A stretch of DNA of 11,794 nt from Verrucomicrobiota bacterium (GTDB taxonomy: Bacteria; Verrucomicrobiota; Kiritimatiellia; CAIQIC01; Lenti-01). Location: NCBI GenBank assembly GCA_003451935.1, contig DMJA01000211.1, positions 1 through 11,794 on the forward strand, in the 5' to 3' direction. Shown piece after piece: positions 1 to 6,244 of the stretch. Position numbers and translations under genes: made by a program. The notes under the pieces were generated by a model, which had not been told where the DNA came from, ran no database searches, and saw only the letters and a program-made list of their open reading frames with translations. Numbering within the stretch: the first letter of the stretch is position 1; each line of letters begins with the position of its first letter.

Positions 1-42
1 GTCCTGCAGGCCCGCCATGGTCGCAAAGCCCAGATGTTTCGA

Positions 43-63
43 CTCCGGCGCGGAGCGCCTCCG
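43..63 (+). promoter_or_regulatory. Alternating GC-rich hairpin element upstream of rpsA
   Basis: CTCCG (43-47), CGGAG (51-55) and CTCCG (59-63) follow one another with 3-nt spacers. The middle arm can therefore pair with either neighbour, giving two mutually exclusive 5-bp hairpins. It may belong to the rpsA 5' leader or to the end of an unseen upstream gene. Positions 1-175 otherwise hold no gene I can support: no frame has a recognisable product and no strong ribosome binding site is present. A further CGCCCC/GGGGCG hairpin (107-121) is followed by AAAATAAGG, not by T residues, so I do not call it a terminator. Confidence 0.25.
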
Positions 64-175
64 CTCAACATGACCCGAACTTGCACCCAATCGCAGATGC
101 GCCCACCGCCCCCCTGGGGCGAAAATAAGGCTTGTGCGGCGGCGGCCGGATGTGGTCTTATACGCCGTTTTCATG

Positions 176-214
176 GTTCCGGAGCAATTCCGGAACGGAA
201 CACCTGTTCGCCGG
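176..214 (+). promoter_or_regulatory. Structured 5' leader of rpsA with two competing hairpins
   Basis: GTTCCGGA (176-183) and TCCGGAAC (189-196) form a perfect 8-bp stem around a 5-nt GCAAT loop. The same right arm, CCGGAAC (190-196), can instead pair with GTTCGCCGG (206-214) through 7 base pairs with a 2-nt bulge. The two folds exclude each other. The element ends about 70 nt before the chosen rpsA start, which has only a weak AAGAG purine tract in front of it. In E. coli, rpsA translation also relies on a folded leader lacking a good Shine-Dalgarno and is repressed by S1 itself. A similar autogenous role here is inference. Confidence 0.4.
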
Positions 215-286
215 CGCTTCAGTGGGCTTTCGGCCGCGGACCTGGAAAAGAGAAAGCCCGGAGCCGTCAACCCTCTCAAGAGACAA

Positions 287-2038
287 ATGGCTAAGAAATC
301 AACGAAGAAACCTGCCGTCACCGTGGATGCCGAGCGCGCCAAAATGATGGCGATGTACGAAGAAACCCTCAAGACCTTCACCGAAGGGGCGCTGGTCAAG
401 GGCCAGGTGGTCGAAATCCGGCCGCAGGAAGTCCTGGTCAACATCGGATACAAATCGGAAGGCCTGTTGCCAGCCTCCGAATTCAAGGATTTGAGCGAAA
501 TCCACGTGGGCGACGAAGTCGAAGTGCTGTTGGAGCGCCTCGAGGACGAGCACGGGATGGTGGTGCTGAGCAAGTCGCGCGCCGAGCAGCAGCGCAACTG
601 GGACACCGTGACGGCCTCGTGCGAAGAAGGCAAGGTGGTCACCGGCCTGGTCAAGGGCAAGGTCAAGGGCGGACTGCTGGTGGATGTGGGCGGCGTGGAT
701 GCCTTCCTGCCGGGCTCGCAGATCGACGTGGTGCCGGTCCGGAACCTCGATGACTTCATGGGCAAGTCGCTGGAGTGCAAGGTGCTCAAGATCAACAAGG
801 AGCGCCGCAACATCGTGCTGTCGCGCCGCGACCTGATCGAAGAAACCCGCCGCGAGCAGAAGAAAAAGCTGCTGGTGGAGATCCAGCCCGGCCAGACCCG
901 CAAGGGCGTCGTGAAGAACATCACCGACTTCGGCGCGTTCGTGGACCTGAACGGCATGGACGGCTTGCTGCACATCACCGACATGAGCTGGGGCCGCATC
1001 AACCACCCGAGCGAGGTGGTGAAGGTCGGCCAGGAGCTCGAGGTGTTCGTGCTGGACGTCAACCTCGAGAAGGAGCGGATTTCCCTCGGCCTGAAGCAAA
1101 AGCTGCAGAACCCCTGGGACGAGATCGAGATGAAGTACCCCAAGGGGACGCGCATCCGCGGCAAGGTCGTGAACCTCGTTCCCTACGGCGCGTTCGTGCA
1201 GCTTGAGGATGGCGTCGAAGGCCTTGTGCACGTCAGCGAGATTTCGTGGACGAAGCGCGTGGCGCGCGCGTCCGATGCCCTGGCCGTGGGCCAGGAAGTG
1301 GACGCGGTCGTGCTGAACGTGAACAAGGAAGAACAGAAGATCTCCCTGGGCATCCGCCAGACGGAAGCCAATCCGTGGGACGACGTGGCCTCGAAGTACC
1401 CCATCGGGCAGCGCGTGAAGGGCAAGGTCCGCAACTTCACCAACTACGGCGCGTTCGTCGAGCTGGAAGAGGGCGTGGACGGCATGATCCACGTTTCCGA
1501 CATGAGCTGGGCGCGCAAGATCAACCACCCCAGCGAAGTGCTCAAGAAGGGCGACGAAGTCGAGGCCATCGTGCTCGAGGTCTCGCCCGAGAACCAGCGC
1601 ATCAGCCTGGGCCTGAAGCAGGCGCAGGAAGATCCGTGGGCGGGCATCTCCGGCCGCTACCGCATCGGCCAGCTCATCAAGGGCAAGGTCAGCAAGCTCG
1701 CCAGCTTCGGCGCGTTCGTCGAGCTGGAGGAAGGCGTGGACGGCCTCGTCCACATCAGCCAGATCAGCGACGACCACGTGGCCAAGATTCGCGACGTGCT
1801 GCAGCCCGGCCAGAAGGTCGAGGCGCGCGTCATCAAGATCGACCCCATCGACCGCCGCATCGGCCTGAGCATCAAGGCCGCCAAGCTGGCCGATGACGAG
1901 TTCAAGGTGGACGACAGCATGCTCGAAGGCCTTCGCCCCGGCGAAGACCTCGTGGATCTGGCCGGCGCCTTCGACGCCGCCCTCGGCTCCACCGATGGCA
2001 AGCAGGACGAGTGGTCGCCCGGTTCCAAGAAGGAATAG
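287..2038 (+). CDS. rpsA: 30S ribosomal protein S1
   Basis: This is the RNA-binding ribosomal protein that docks and unfolds mRNA on the 30S subunit. From the ATG at 287 the product is 583 residues (E. coli S1 is 557) and begins MAKKSTKKP. Six S1/OB-fold domains are visible at about residues 33-98, 115-181, 200-270, 285-357, 372-444 and 459-531. Domains 3 to 6 carry the typical GAFV-L-G-DGL-H-S-IS pattern and end in RISLGLK-like strands, while domains 1 and 2 are divergent, as in ribosome-binding S1 domains. An acidic tail follows. The frame stays open upstream to a GTG at 134, but the extra 51 residues (Arg-rich, not S1-like) have no family counterpart, so 287 is preferred. The usual neighbours cmk and ihfB are not visible. 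A strong terminator follows the stop. The S1 call is certain; the exact start is likely. Confidence 0.97.
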   Translation: MAKKSTKKPAVTVDAERAKMMAMYEETLKTFTEGALVKGQVVEIRPQEVLVNIGYKSEGLLPASEFKDLSEIHVGDEVEVLLERLEDEHGMVVLSKSRAEQQRNWDTVTASCEEGKVVTGLVKGKVKGGLLVDVGGVDAFLPGSQIDVVPVRNLDDFMGKSLECKVLKINKERRNIVLSRRDLIEETRREQKKKLLVEIQPGQTRKGVVKNITDFGAFVDLNGMDGLLHITDMSWGRINHPSEVVKVGQELEVFVLDVNLEKERISLGLKQKLQNPWDEIEMKYPKGTRIRGKVVNLVPYGAFVQLEDGVEGLVHVSEISWTKRVARASDALAVGQEVDAVVLNVNKEEQKISLGIRQTEANPWDDVASKYPIGQRVKGKVRNFTNYGAFVELEEGVDGMIHVSDMSWARKINHPSEVLKKGDEVEAIVLEVSPENQRISLGLKQAQEDPWAGISGRYRIGQLIKGKVSKLASFGAFVELEEGVDGLVHISQISDDHVAKIRDVLQPGQKVEARVIKIDPIDRRIGLSIKAAKLADDEFKVDDSMLEGLRPGEDLVDLAGAFDAALGSTDGKQDEWSPGSKKE

Positions 2039-2066
2039 GGCCCGCGGCGCGATAGCCGTGGAACAG

Positions 2067-2096
2067 AGCGCCGGCCGGCTCCCGGCCGGCGCTTTT
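2067..2096 (+). terminator. Intrinsic terminator of rpsA
   Basis: The arms GCGCCGGCCGG (2068-2078) and CCGGCCGGCGC (2082-2092) form a perfect 11-bp stem. An outer A-T pair (2067/2093) can extend it, and the loop is CTC. It is followed by TTTTCATTT. It starts 29 nt after the rpsA stop and ends 36 nt before the next start codon. Confidence 0.9.
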
Positions 2097-2107
2097 CATT
2101 TGAAAGT

Positions 2108-2126
2108 GGGGCGAGGCCCCGAGGAG
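2108..2126 (+). promoter_or_regulatory. Hairpin abutting the Shine-Dalgarno of the PHP gene
   Basis: GGGGC (2108-2112) pairs with GCCCC (2116-2120) across a GAG loop. The next base begins the strong Shine-Dalgarno GAGGAG (2121-2126), 5 nt before ATG 2132. The stem sits directly against the ribosome binding site without covering it. It could set translation efficiency or be chance in GC-rich DNA. Confidence 0.35.
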
Positions 2127-2131
2127 ATACG

Positions 2132-2968
2132 ATGATCGACCTGCATTGCCATTCGACGTTTTCCGACGGATCGCTGACGCCCGAGCAGCTCGCGGACGAG
2201 GCCGTGAAGGCCGGTCTGTCGGCCTTGGCGCTGACGGACCACGACACGACGGCCGGCCTGCCGCGCTTTTTGGCGGCGGCCGCGGGCAAGTCCTTCCGGG
2301 CCGTGCCGGGCGTGGAGCTCAGCGTGGATTGCTCGTCGGGCGTGATGCACATGCTCGGCTACTGGATGGACGTGGAGAATCCCGAGCTCGTCCGCCAGAT
2401 GGCGTGGATCCGCGACGGGCGTGAAATGCGCAACCGCGCCATGTTCGAGAAGCTCAACGCGTTGGGGTTTGCCATGACGTGGGACGAGATCGTGGCCTTT
2501 GCGGGCGAAGACGTGGTGGGTCGTCCGCACTTCGCCCAAGTGATGCTCCAGAAGGGCTACGCGAAGGACAAGAACGAAGCGTTCGACAAATGGCTGGGCG
2601 ACGGCAAGCCGGGCTACGCGGACCGTCCGCGCCTGACGGCGGAAGTGGCCGTGGCGCTGATCCGGCAGGCGGGGGGGGTGGCCGTGCTGGCGCATCCGTT
2701 CTCCCTGCGCATCGGCAAAGAGGCCATGGCGGCGTTGTTCGTCGAGCTGGCGGGCGTGGGACTGGCCGGCGTGGAGTGCTACTATTCCGAACATTCAGCC
2801 GATTTGACGAAGGATTGCCTGGCGATGGCCAAGAAGGCGAACCTCGTGCCGACCGGCGGCTCCGATTTCCACGGCGAGGTCACGCCGGGCGTCCGCCTGG
2901 GCCTCGGCTTCGGCGGCCTGAACGTGCCCGACGAGGCGCTGGCGCAGCTCGAGGCGCGCCGCGGCTAA
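2132..2968 (+). CDS. PHP-domain phosphoesterase (YciV/RNase AM-like)
   Basis: The 278-residue protein has the full metal-binding pattern of the PHP family. It shows DLHCHSTFSDGS (His5, His7, Asp12), LTDHDT (Asp36, His37), PGVEL (Glu62), GRPH (His133), LAHPF (His188) and GGSDFHG (Asp245, His247). Length and motif order match the E. coli YciV/Rnm (RNase AM) and 3',5'-nucleotide bisphosphate phosphatase group, which hydrolyse phosphodiester or phosphomonoester bonds with a trinuclear metal centre. RNase AM trims rRNA 5' ends. Whether this protein acts on RNA or on pAp-type nucleotides cannot be read from sequence. No signal peptide is seen, so it is cytoplasmic. GAGGAG lies 5 nt before ATG 2132. 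The gap to the rpsA terminator is too short for an ordinary promoter, so expression may depend on readthrough or on a promoter inside the end of rpsA. An inverted repeat array follows the stop. Confidence 0.9.
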   Translation: MIDLHCHSTFSDGSLTPEQLADEAVKAGLSALALTDHDTTAGLPRFLAAAAGKSFRAVPGVELSVDCSSGVMHMLGYWMDVENPELVRQMAWIRDGREMRNRAMFEKLNALGFAMTWDEIVAFAGEDVVGRPHFAQVMLQKGYAKDKNEAFDKWLGDGKPGYADRPRLTAEVAVALIRQAGGVAVLAHPFSLRIGKEAMAALFVELAGVGLAGVECYYSEHSADLTKDCLAMAKKANLVPTGGSDFHGEVTPGVRLGLGFGGLNVPDEALAQLEARRG

Positions 2969-2980
2969 AGCAAAGAATTT

Positions 2981-3060
2981 CTCGCGCAAAGAACGCCAAG
3001 TCCGCCAAGAAGCTTCAGGCCTCACAACCGTTTCTTTGCGCCCTTCGCGTCCTTGGCGAG
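2981..3060. repeat. Inverted array of 9-nt CGC-AAG units
   Basis: The left arm has three contiguous 9-nt units: CGCAAAGAA (2985-2993), CGCCAAGTC (2994-3002) and CGCCAAGAA (3003-3011). The right arm has three more in inverted orientation: TTCTTTGCG (3032-3040), CCCTTCGCG (3041-3049) and TCCTTGGCG (3050-3058). A 20-nt centre (3012-3031) separates them. Over 2981-3011 against 3032-3060 the arms pair at 24 of 29 aligned positions with two single-base gaps. There is no T-run after it, so it is not a standard terminator. I recall similar phased CGCAAAG-type repeats between genes in environmental bacterial genomes but cannot confirm that here. No coding function is seen. Confidence 0.8.
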
Positions 3061-3162
3061 ACAACGGTCCTGGATCGGATGGACCCTTCATCGGAAACGG
3101 CTTGAAGAAACCATGTGGTTCGGCGATTCTGTCCCCGGGTTTGAGCTGAAAGGAAGCTGCGG

Positions 3163-4038
3163 ATGAAAGGCATCGTGTTGGCAGGCGGATCGGGGACGCG
3201 GCTCTATCCCATCACGCGCGTGGTGAGCAAGCAGCTCCTGCCGGTGTACGACAAGCCCATGGTCTATTATCCGCTCTCCGTCCTGATGTTGGCGGGCATC
3301 CGCGAAATCCTGATCATCAGCACGCCGGAGGATCTGCCGCGGTTCCGCGCGCTGCTGGGCGATGGTTTGTCGCTGGGGCTGAAGCTGGAATACGCCGAGC
3401 AGCCGAAGCCGGAAGGCCTCGCGCAGGCGTTCATCATCGGACGGCAATTCATCGCGGGCTCGCCGGTGGCGCTGGTGCTCGGCGACAACATTTTCCACGG
3501 CATGGGGCTCACGGGCATCTTGAAGCGCGCGGGGAAATTGACCGCGGGCGGACTTGTGTTCGGCTATCTGGTGAAGGATCCCCAGCGCTACGGCGTCGTC
3601 GAGTTCGACGCGACGGGCAAGGTCCTAGGCATCGAGGAAAAGCCCGCCAAGCCCAAATCGCACTACGCGGTGCCGGGTCTCTATTTCTACGACGGGACGG
3701 TCTGCGACGTCGCTGCAGCGCTGAAGCCGTCGCCGCGCGGCGAACTCGAAATCACCGACCTCAACCGGAAGTATCTGGAGCAGGGGAAGCTGCGCGTCGA
3801 ACTGCTCGGCCGCGGCTTCGCGTGGCTGGACACGGGCACGCACGAGTCGCTGCTGCAGGCATCGAACTTCGTGCAGACGATCGAGGAGCGGCAGGGGCTC
3901 AAGATCGCCTGTCTCGAGGAAATCGCATTTCGCTCGGGCTGGATCGATGCGGCGCAGCTGCGCCAGCAGGGCGAGGTGATGGCGAAGAATTCCTATGGCC
4001 AGTATTTGCTGCAGCTGGCGGCCGAGGCGCAGGGATAA
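3163..4038 (+). CDS. rfbA: Glucose-1-phosphate thymidylyltransferase
   Basis: RmlA/RfbA joins dTTP and glucose-1-phosphate to give dTDP-glucose and pyrophosphate, the first step of dTDP-L-rhamnose and related dTDP-sugar synthesis in the cytoplasm. The 291-residue length is normal for the family. The nucleotide-binding signature GGSGTRLYPIT lies at residues 8-18, followed by SKQLLPVYDKPMVYYPLS (22-39). Metal-binding aspartates are expected at Asp108 in LGDN and Asp223 in WLDTGTH. EEKP (158-161) and the C-terminal helical region typical of the short RmlA form are present. AGGAAG lies 6 nt before ATG 3163. rfbC follows after 4 nt, so the two are surely cotranscribed. The other pathway genes, rfbB and rfbD, are not in this window. 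Confidence 0.96.
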   Translation: MKGIVLAGGSGTRLYPITRVVSKQLLPVYDKPMVYYPLSVLMLAGIREILIISTPEDLPRFRALLGDGLSLGLKLEYAEQPKPEGLAQAFIIGRQFIAGSPVALVLGDNIFHGMGLTGILKRAGKLTAGGLVFGYLVKDPQRYGVVEFDATGKVLGIEEKPAKPKSHYAVPGLYFYDGTVCDVAAALKPSPRGELEITDLNRKYLEQGKLRVELLGRGFAWLDTGTHESLLQASNFVQTIEERQGLKIACLEEIAFRSGWIDAAQLRQQGEVMAKNSYGQYLLQLAAEAQG

Positions 4039-4042
4039 AGCC

Positions 4043-4609
4043 ATGGCCTTGCACTGCAAAATAACTTCGATTCCCGGCGTTTTGGTTTTTACCCCGGATG
4101 TGTTCGGCGATTCCCGCGGATTCTTCCTCCAGACCTACCAGACCAAGGAATACGCGGCGGCCGGCCTCGACCGCGTTTTCGTTCAGGACAACCTCTCCCG
4201 CTCCTGCCGCGACACGGTGCGCGGCCTGCACTATCAACTCCGGCATCCGCAGGGCAAGCTCGTCAGCGTCCTGCGCGGCGCCGTGCTGGACGTGGCCGTG
4301 GATATCCGCCGCGGCTCGCCGACCTTTGGCCGATTCGAAGCCGTGGAGCTGTCGGAAGACAACCGCAAGCAATTCTTCATCCCCGAAGGCTTCGCCCACG
4401 GCTTCCGCGTCCTGACCGAGACCGCCGACTTCTGCTACAAATGCACCGATTTCTACGCCCCCGGCGACGAGTATGGCATCCTCTGGAACGACCCCGCCCT
4501 CGCCATCCCCTGGGGCGACGTGGCGGCCCCCGTGGTGTCGGCCAAGGACATGAAATTGCCGAGGCTGGCAGAGGTTCCGCCAGAACACTTGCCCGTATTT
4601 ATTGGATAA
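4043..4609 (+). CDS. rfbC: dTDP-4-dehydrorhamnose 3,5-epimerase
   Basis: RmlC/RfbC epimerises C3 and C5 of dTDP-4-keto-6-deoxy-D-glucose on the way to dTDP-L-rhamnose. The 188-residue product is family length and a single cupin domain. It shows PDVFGDSRGFF (18-28), QDN-S (48-52), VRGLHYQ with the catalytic base His63, PEGFAHGF (114-121) and the YKCTDFY segment with Tyr132 as the likely catalytic acid. The GILWNDP-IPW signature lies at 145-157. The ATG at 4043 is preferred over an in-frame ATG at 3995: the latter would overlap rfbA by 44 nt and add 16 residues with no family counterpart. An AGGG tract in the rfbA stop region (4031-4034) can serve as ribosome binding site. Coupling to rfbA supports joint use in O-antigen or other surface polysaccharide synthesis. 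Confidence 0.96.
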   Translation: MALHCKITSIPGVLVFTPDVFGDSRGFFLQTYQTKEYAAAGLDRVFVQDNLSRSCRDTVRGLHYQLRHPQGKLVSVLRGAVLDVAVDIRRGSPTFGRFEAVELSEDNRKQFFIPEGFAHGFRVLTETADFCYKCTDFYAPGDEYGILWNDPALAIPWGDVAAPVVSAKDMKLPRLAEVPPEHLPVFIG

Positions 4610-4617
4610 AAGGGCGC

Positions 4618-6162
4618 ATGCTGGCCAAGGTCTATTCGGGGGCGGTGTTCGGGGTGGATGCCTACGAAATCGAGATCGAGGTCAATGCGGGGCACGGGGA
4701 GCCGAAGGTCGTCGTGGTGGGGCTGCCGGACGCGGCAGTGAAGGAGAGCTCGGACCGCGTCTGGACGGCGCTGATCAATTCGGGATTTTCGCCGCCGATG
4801 GGCCGGACCACGGTCAATTTAGCGCCGGCGGACATCAAGAAGGAAGGACCGAGCTTCGACCTGCCCATCGCGCTGGGCATGCTGGCGTCGGAAGACCAGA
4901 TGAACGGCGCGCGGCTGGCGGACTACTGCGTGACCGGCGAATTGGCCTTGAGCGGCGAAGTGCGCCGCGTGCGCGGGGTGTTGCCGATCGCGCTGCGCGC
5001 CCGTGCGGAGGGGCGCAAGGGCATTTTGGTGCCGCTGGAGAACGCGGAGGAGGCGGCCGTGGTCGATGGGCTCGCGGTCCATCCGGTGGCGAATCTGCGG
5101 GAAGCCGCCGATTTCATCGAGGGCAAGAAGGAGATTCCGCCCTTCGTGGTGGACATGCAGGCGGCGTTCCGCGGCGGCACCGCCTATGACGACGACTATG
5201 CCGACGTGAAGGGGCAGGAATTTGCGCGCCGCGCCATTGAAGTGGCGGTCGCCGGCGGACACAATATTTTGCTGGTGGGGCCGCCCGGCACGGGCAAATC
5301 CATGCTGGCCAAGCGGGTGCCGACGATTTTGCCTCCGCTGACGCTGGAGGAGGCGTTGGAGACGACGAAGATCCACAGCATCGCCGGCGCGCTGCCATCG
5401 CACCAAGCCGTGGTGCATGGCCGCCCGTTCCGCGCGCCGCACCACACGATTTCCGACGCGGGCCTGCTCGGTGGCGGCACGCACCCGATGCCCGGAGAGG
5501 TGAGCCTCGCGCACAATGGCGTGCTGTTTCTCGACGAGCTGCCGGAGTTCCACCGCAACGTGCTGGAGGTGATGCGCCAGCCGCTGGAGGATGGCGTCGT
5601 TTCCATCGCGCGCGCGGCGGCTTCTGTGGCCTTCCCGTGCCGCTTCATGCTGGTGGCGGCGATGAATCCGTGTCCGTGCGGCCACTATGGCGATGCCAAG
5701 CGGCAGTGCCGATGCACGCCGATCCAGATGCAGCGGTATCGCAACCGCATCTCGGGTCCGCTTCTGGACCGCATTGACATCCATGTCGAGGTGCCCGCGA
5801 TCGAATACCAGCAATTGGCCTCGCTGGAAAAGGGCGAGAGTTCCGCGTCGATCCGCGAGCGGGTGATGGTGTCGCGGGAGGTCCAGCGGGAGCGGTTCGC
5901 CAAGAGCAAGGGCCAGCATGCCGTCCACTGCAATGCGGGGATGCGCGCCAAGGATGTCCACAAGCATTGCGTGCTGAACGACGATGCGCAGGGGCTGCTC
6001 AAGGCCGCGATGGCGGACCTGCATCTGAGCGCCCGCGCCTACGACCGCATCCTCAAGGTCGCCCGCACCGTCGCCGATCTGGCCGGAACGGCCGATATCG
6101 CGGCCGACCACATCGCCGAATCCATCCAATACCGGTCGCTGGACCGGCAATATTGGACATGA
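4618..6162 (+). CDS. comM: YifB/ComM-family Mg-chelatase-like AAA+ ATPase
   Basis: The family comprises AAA+ proteins whose best-studied member, ComM, is a hexameric helicase that promotes branch migration during natural transformation. In most species the role is unproven. The 514-residue product is normal length. The N-terminal ChlI/Lon-like domain (about 1-170) has VVGLPDAAVKESSDRV (34-49) and KKEGPSFDLPIALGML (74-89). The ATPase core has Walker A GPPGTGKS (221-228), Walker B VLFLDELPE (302-310) and the AMNPCPCG motif (348-355). A Cys cluster (Cys352, Cys354, Cys364, Cys366) looks like a zinc site. SGPLLDRIDIHVEV (379-392) carries the arginine-finger region, and a C-terminal Mg-chelatase lid domain follows. 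The start is the ATG at 4618, 8 nt after the rfbC stop. Its AAGGG (4610-4614) is only 3 nt from the start, a short spacing. An in-frame ATG at 4441 inside rfbC gives a non-family extension and is rejected. Confidence 0.94.
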   Translation: MLAKVYSGAVFGVDAYEIEIEVNAGHGEPKVVVVGLPDAAVKESSDRVWTALINSGFSPPMGRTTVNLAPADIKKEGPSFDLPIALGMLASEDQMNGARLADYCVTGELALSGEVRRVRGVLPIALRARAEGRKGILVPLENAEEAAVVDGLAVHPVANLREAADFIEGKKEIPPFVVDMQAAFRGGTAYDDDYADVKGQEFARRAIEVAVAGGHNILLVGPPGTGKSMLAKRVPTILPPLTLEEALETTKIHSIAGALPSHQAVVHGRPFRAPHHTISDAGLLGGGTHPMPGEVSLAHNGVLFLDELPEFHRNVLEVMRQPLEDGVVSIARAAASVAFPCRFMLVAAMNPCPCGHYGDAKRQCRCTPIQMQRYRNRISGPLLDRIDIHVEVPAIEYQQLASLEKGESSASIRERVMVSREVQRERFAKSKGQHAVHCNAGMRAKDVHKHCVLNDDAQGLLKAAMADLHLSARAYDRILKVARTVADLAGTADIAADHIAESIQYRSLDRQYWT

Positions 6163-6180
6163 AAGTCGGGCCGACAAATC

Positions 6181-6209
6181 TTGACATCGGGGACGGCATG
6201 GGGTCCAAT
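6181..6209 (+). promoter_or_regulatory. Candidate sigma-70-type promoter for the KTSC-like gene
   Basis: A perfect -35 TTGACA (6181-6186) is followed after 17 nt by TCCAAT (6204-6209), a 4-of-6 match to the -10 consensus. GGGG/CCCC flanks (6200-6203 and 6210-6213) enclose the -10 hexamer. The 11-nt palindrome CCGATAATCGG (6216-6226) lies where transcription would begin and could be an operator. The nearest start codon is ATG 6245, with AGGAG at 6234-6238. Confidence 0.5.
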
Positions 6210-6244
6210 CCCCGGCCGATAATCGGTTCATAAAGGAGATCCCA

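Noticed and set aside
1..18. Possible divergent gene starting on the minus strand at ATG 18 (MAGLQD)
   Set aside because: Only six codons are visible and no Shine-Dalgarno precedes it, so it cannot be supported.
107..121. CGCCCC-CCT-GGGGCG hairpin as a terminator of an upstream gene
   Set aside because: It is followed by AAAATAAGG rather than a T-run on the + strand, and no upstream gene can be identified.
134..286. N-terminal extension of S1 from GTG 134
   Set aside because: The 51 extra residues are not S1-like and would place the competing hairpins inside coding sequence. MAKKSTKKP from 287 matches an expected S1 start.
299..1777. Long open frame on the minus strand opposite rpsA
   Set aside because: Its protein is a His/Leu/Asp-rich product of reading antisense to GC-rich codons and shows no family motif. 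rpsA on the + strand is certain.
2981..3060. CRISPR array or tRNA in the gap after the PHP gene
   Set aside because: The units are 9 nt and contiguous, in two opposed arms, with no spacers and no cloverleaf.
4441..4617. Earlier in-frame start for comM inside rfbC
   Set aside because: The added 59 residues are Arg/Pro/His-rich shadow sequence of rfbC. The family starts at MLAKVYSGAVFGVDAYEI.
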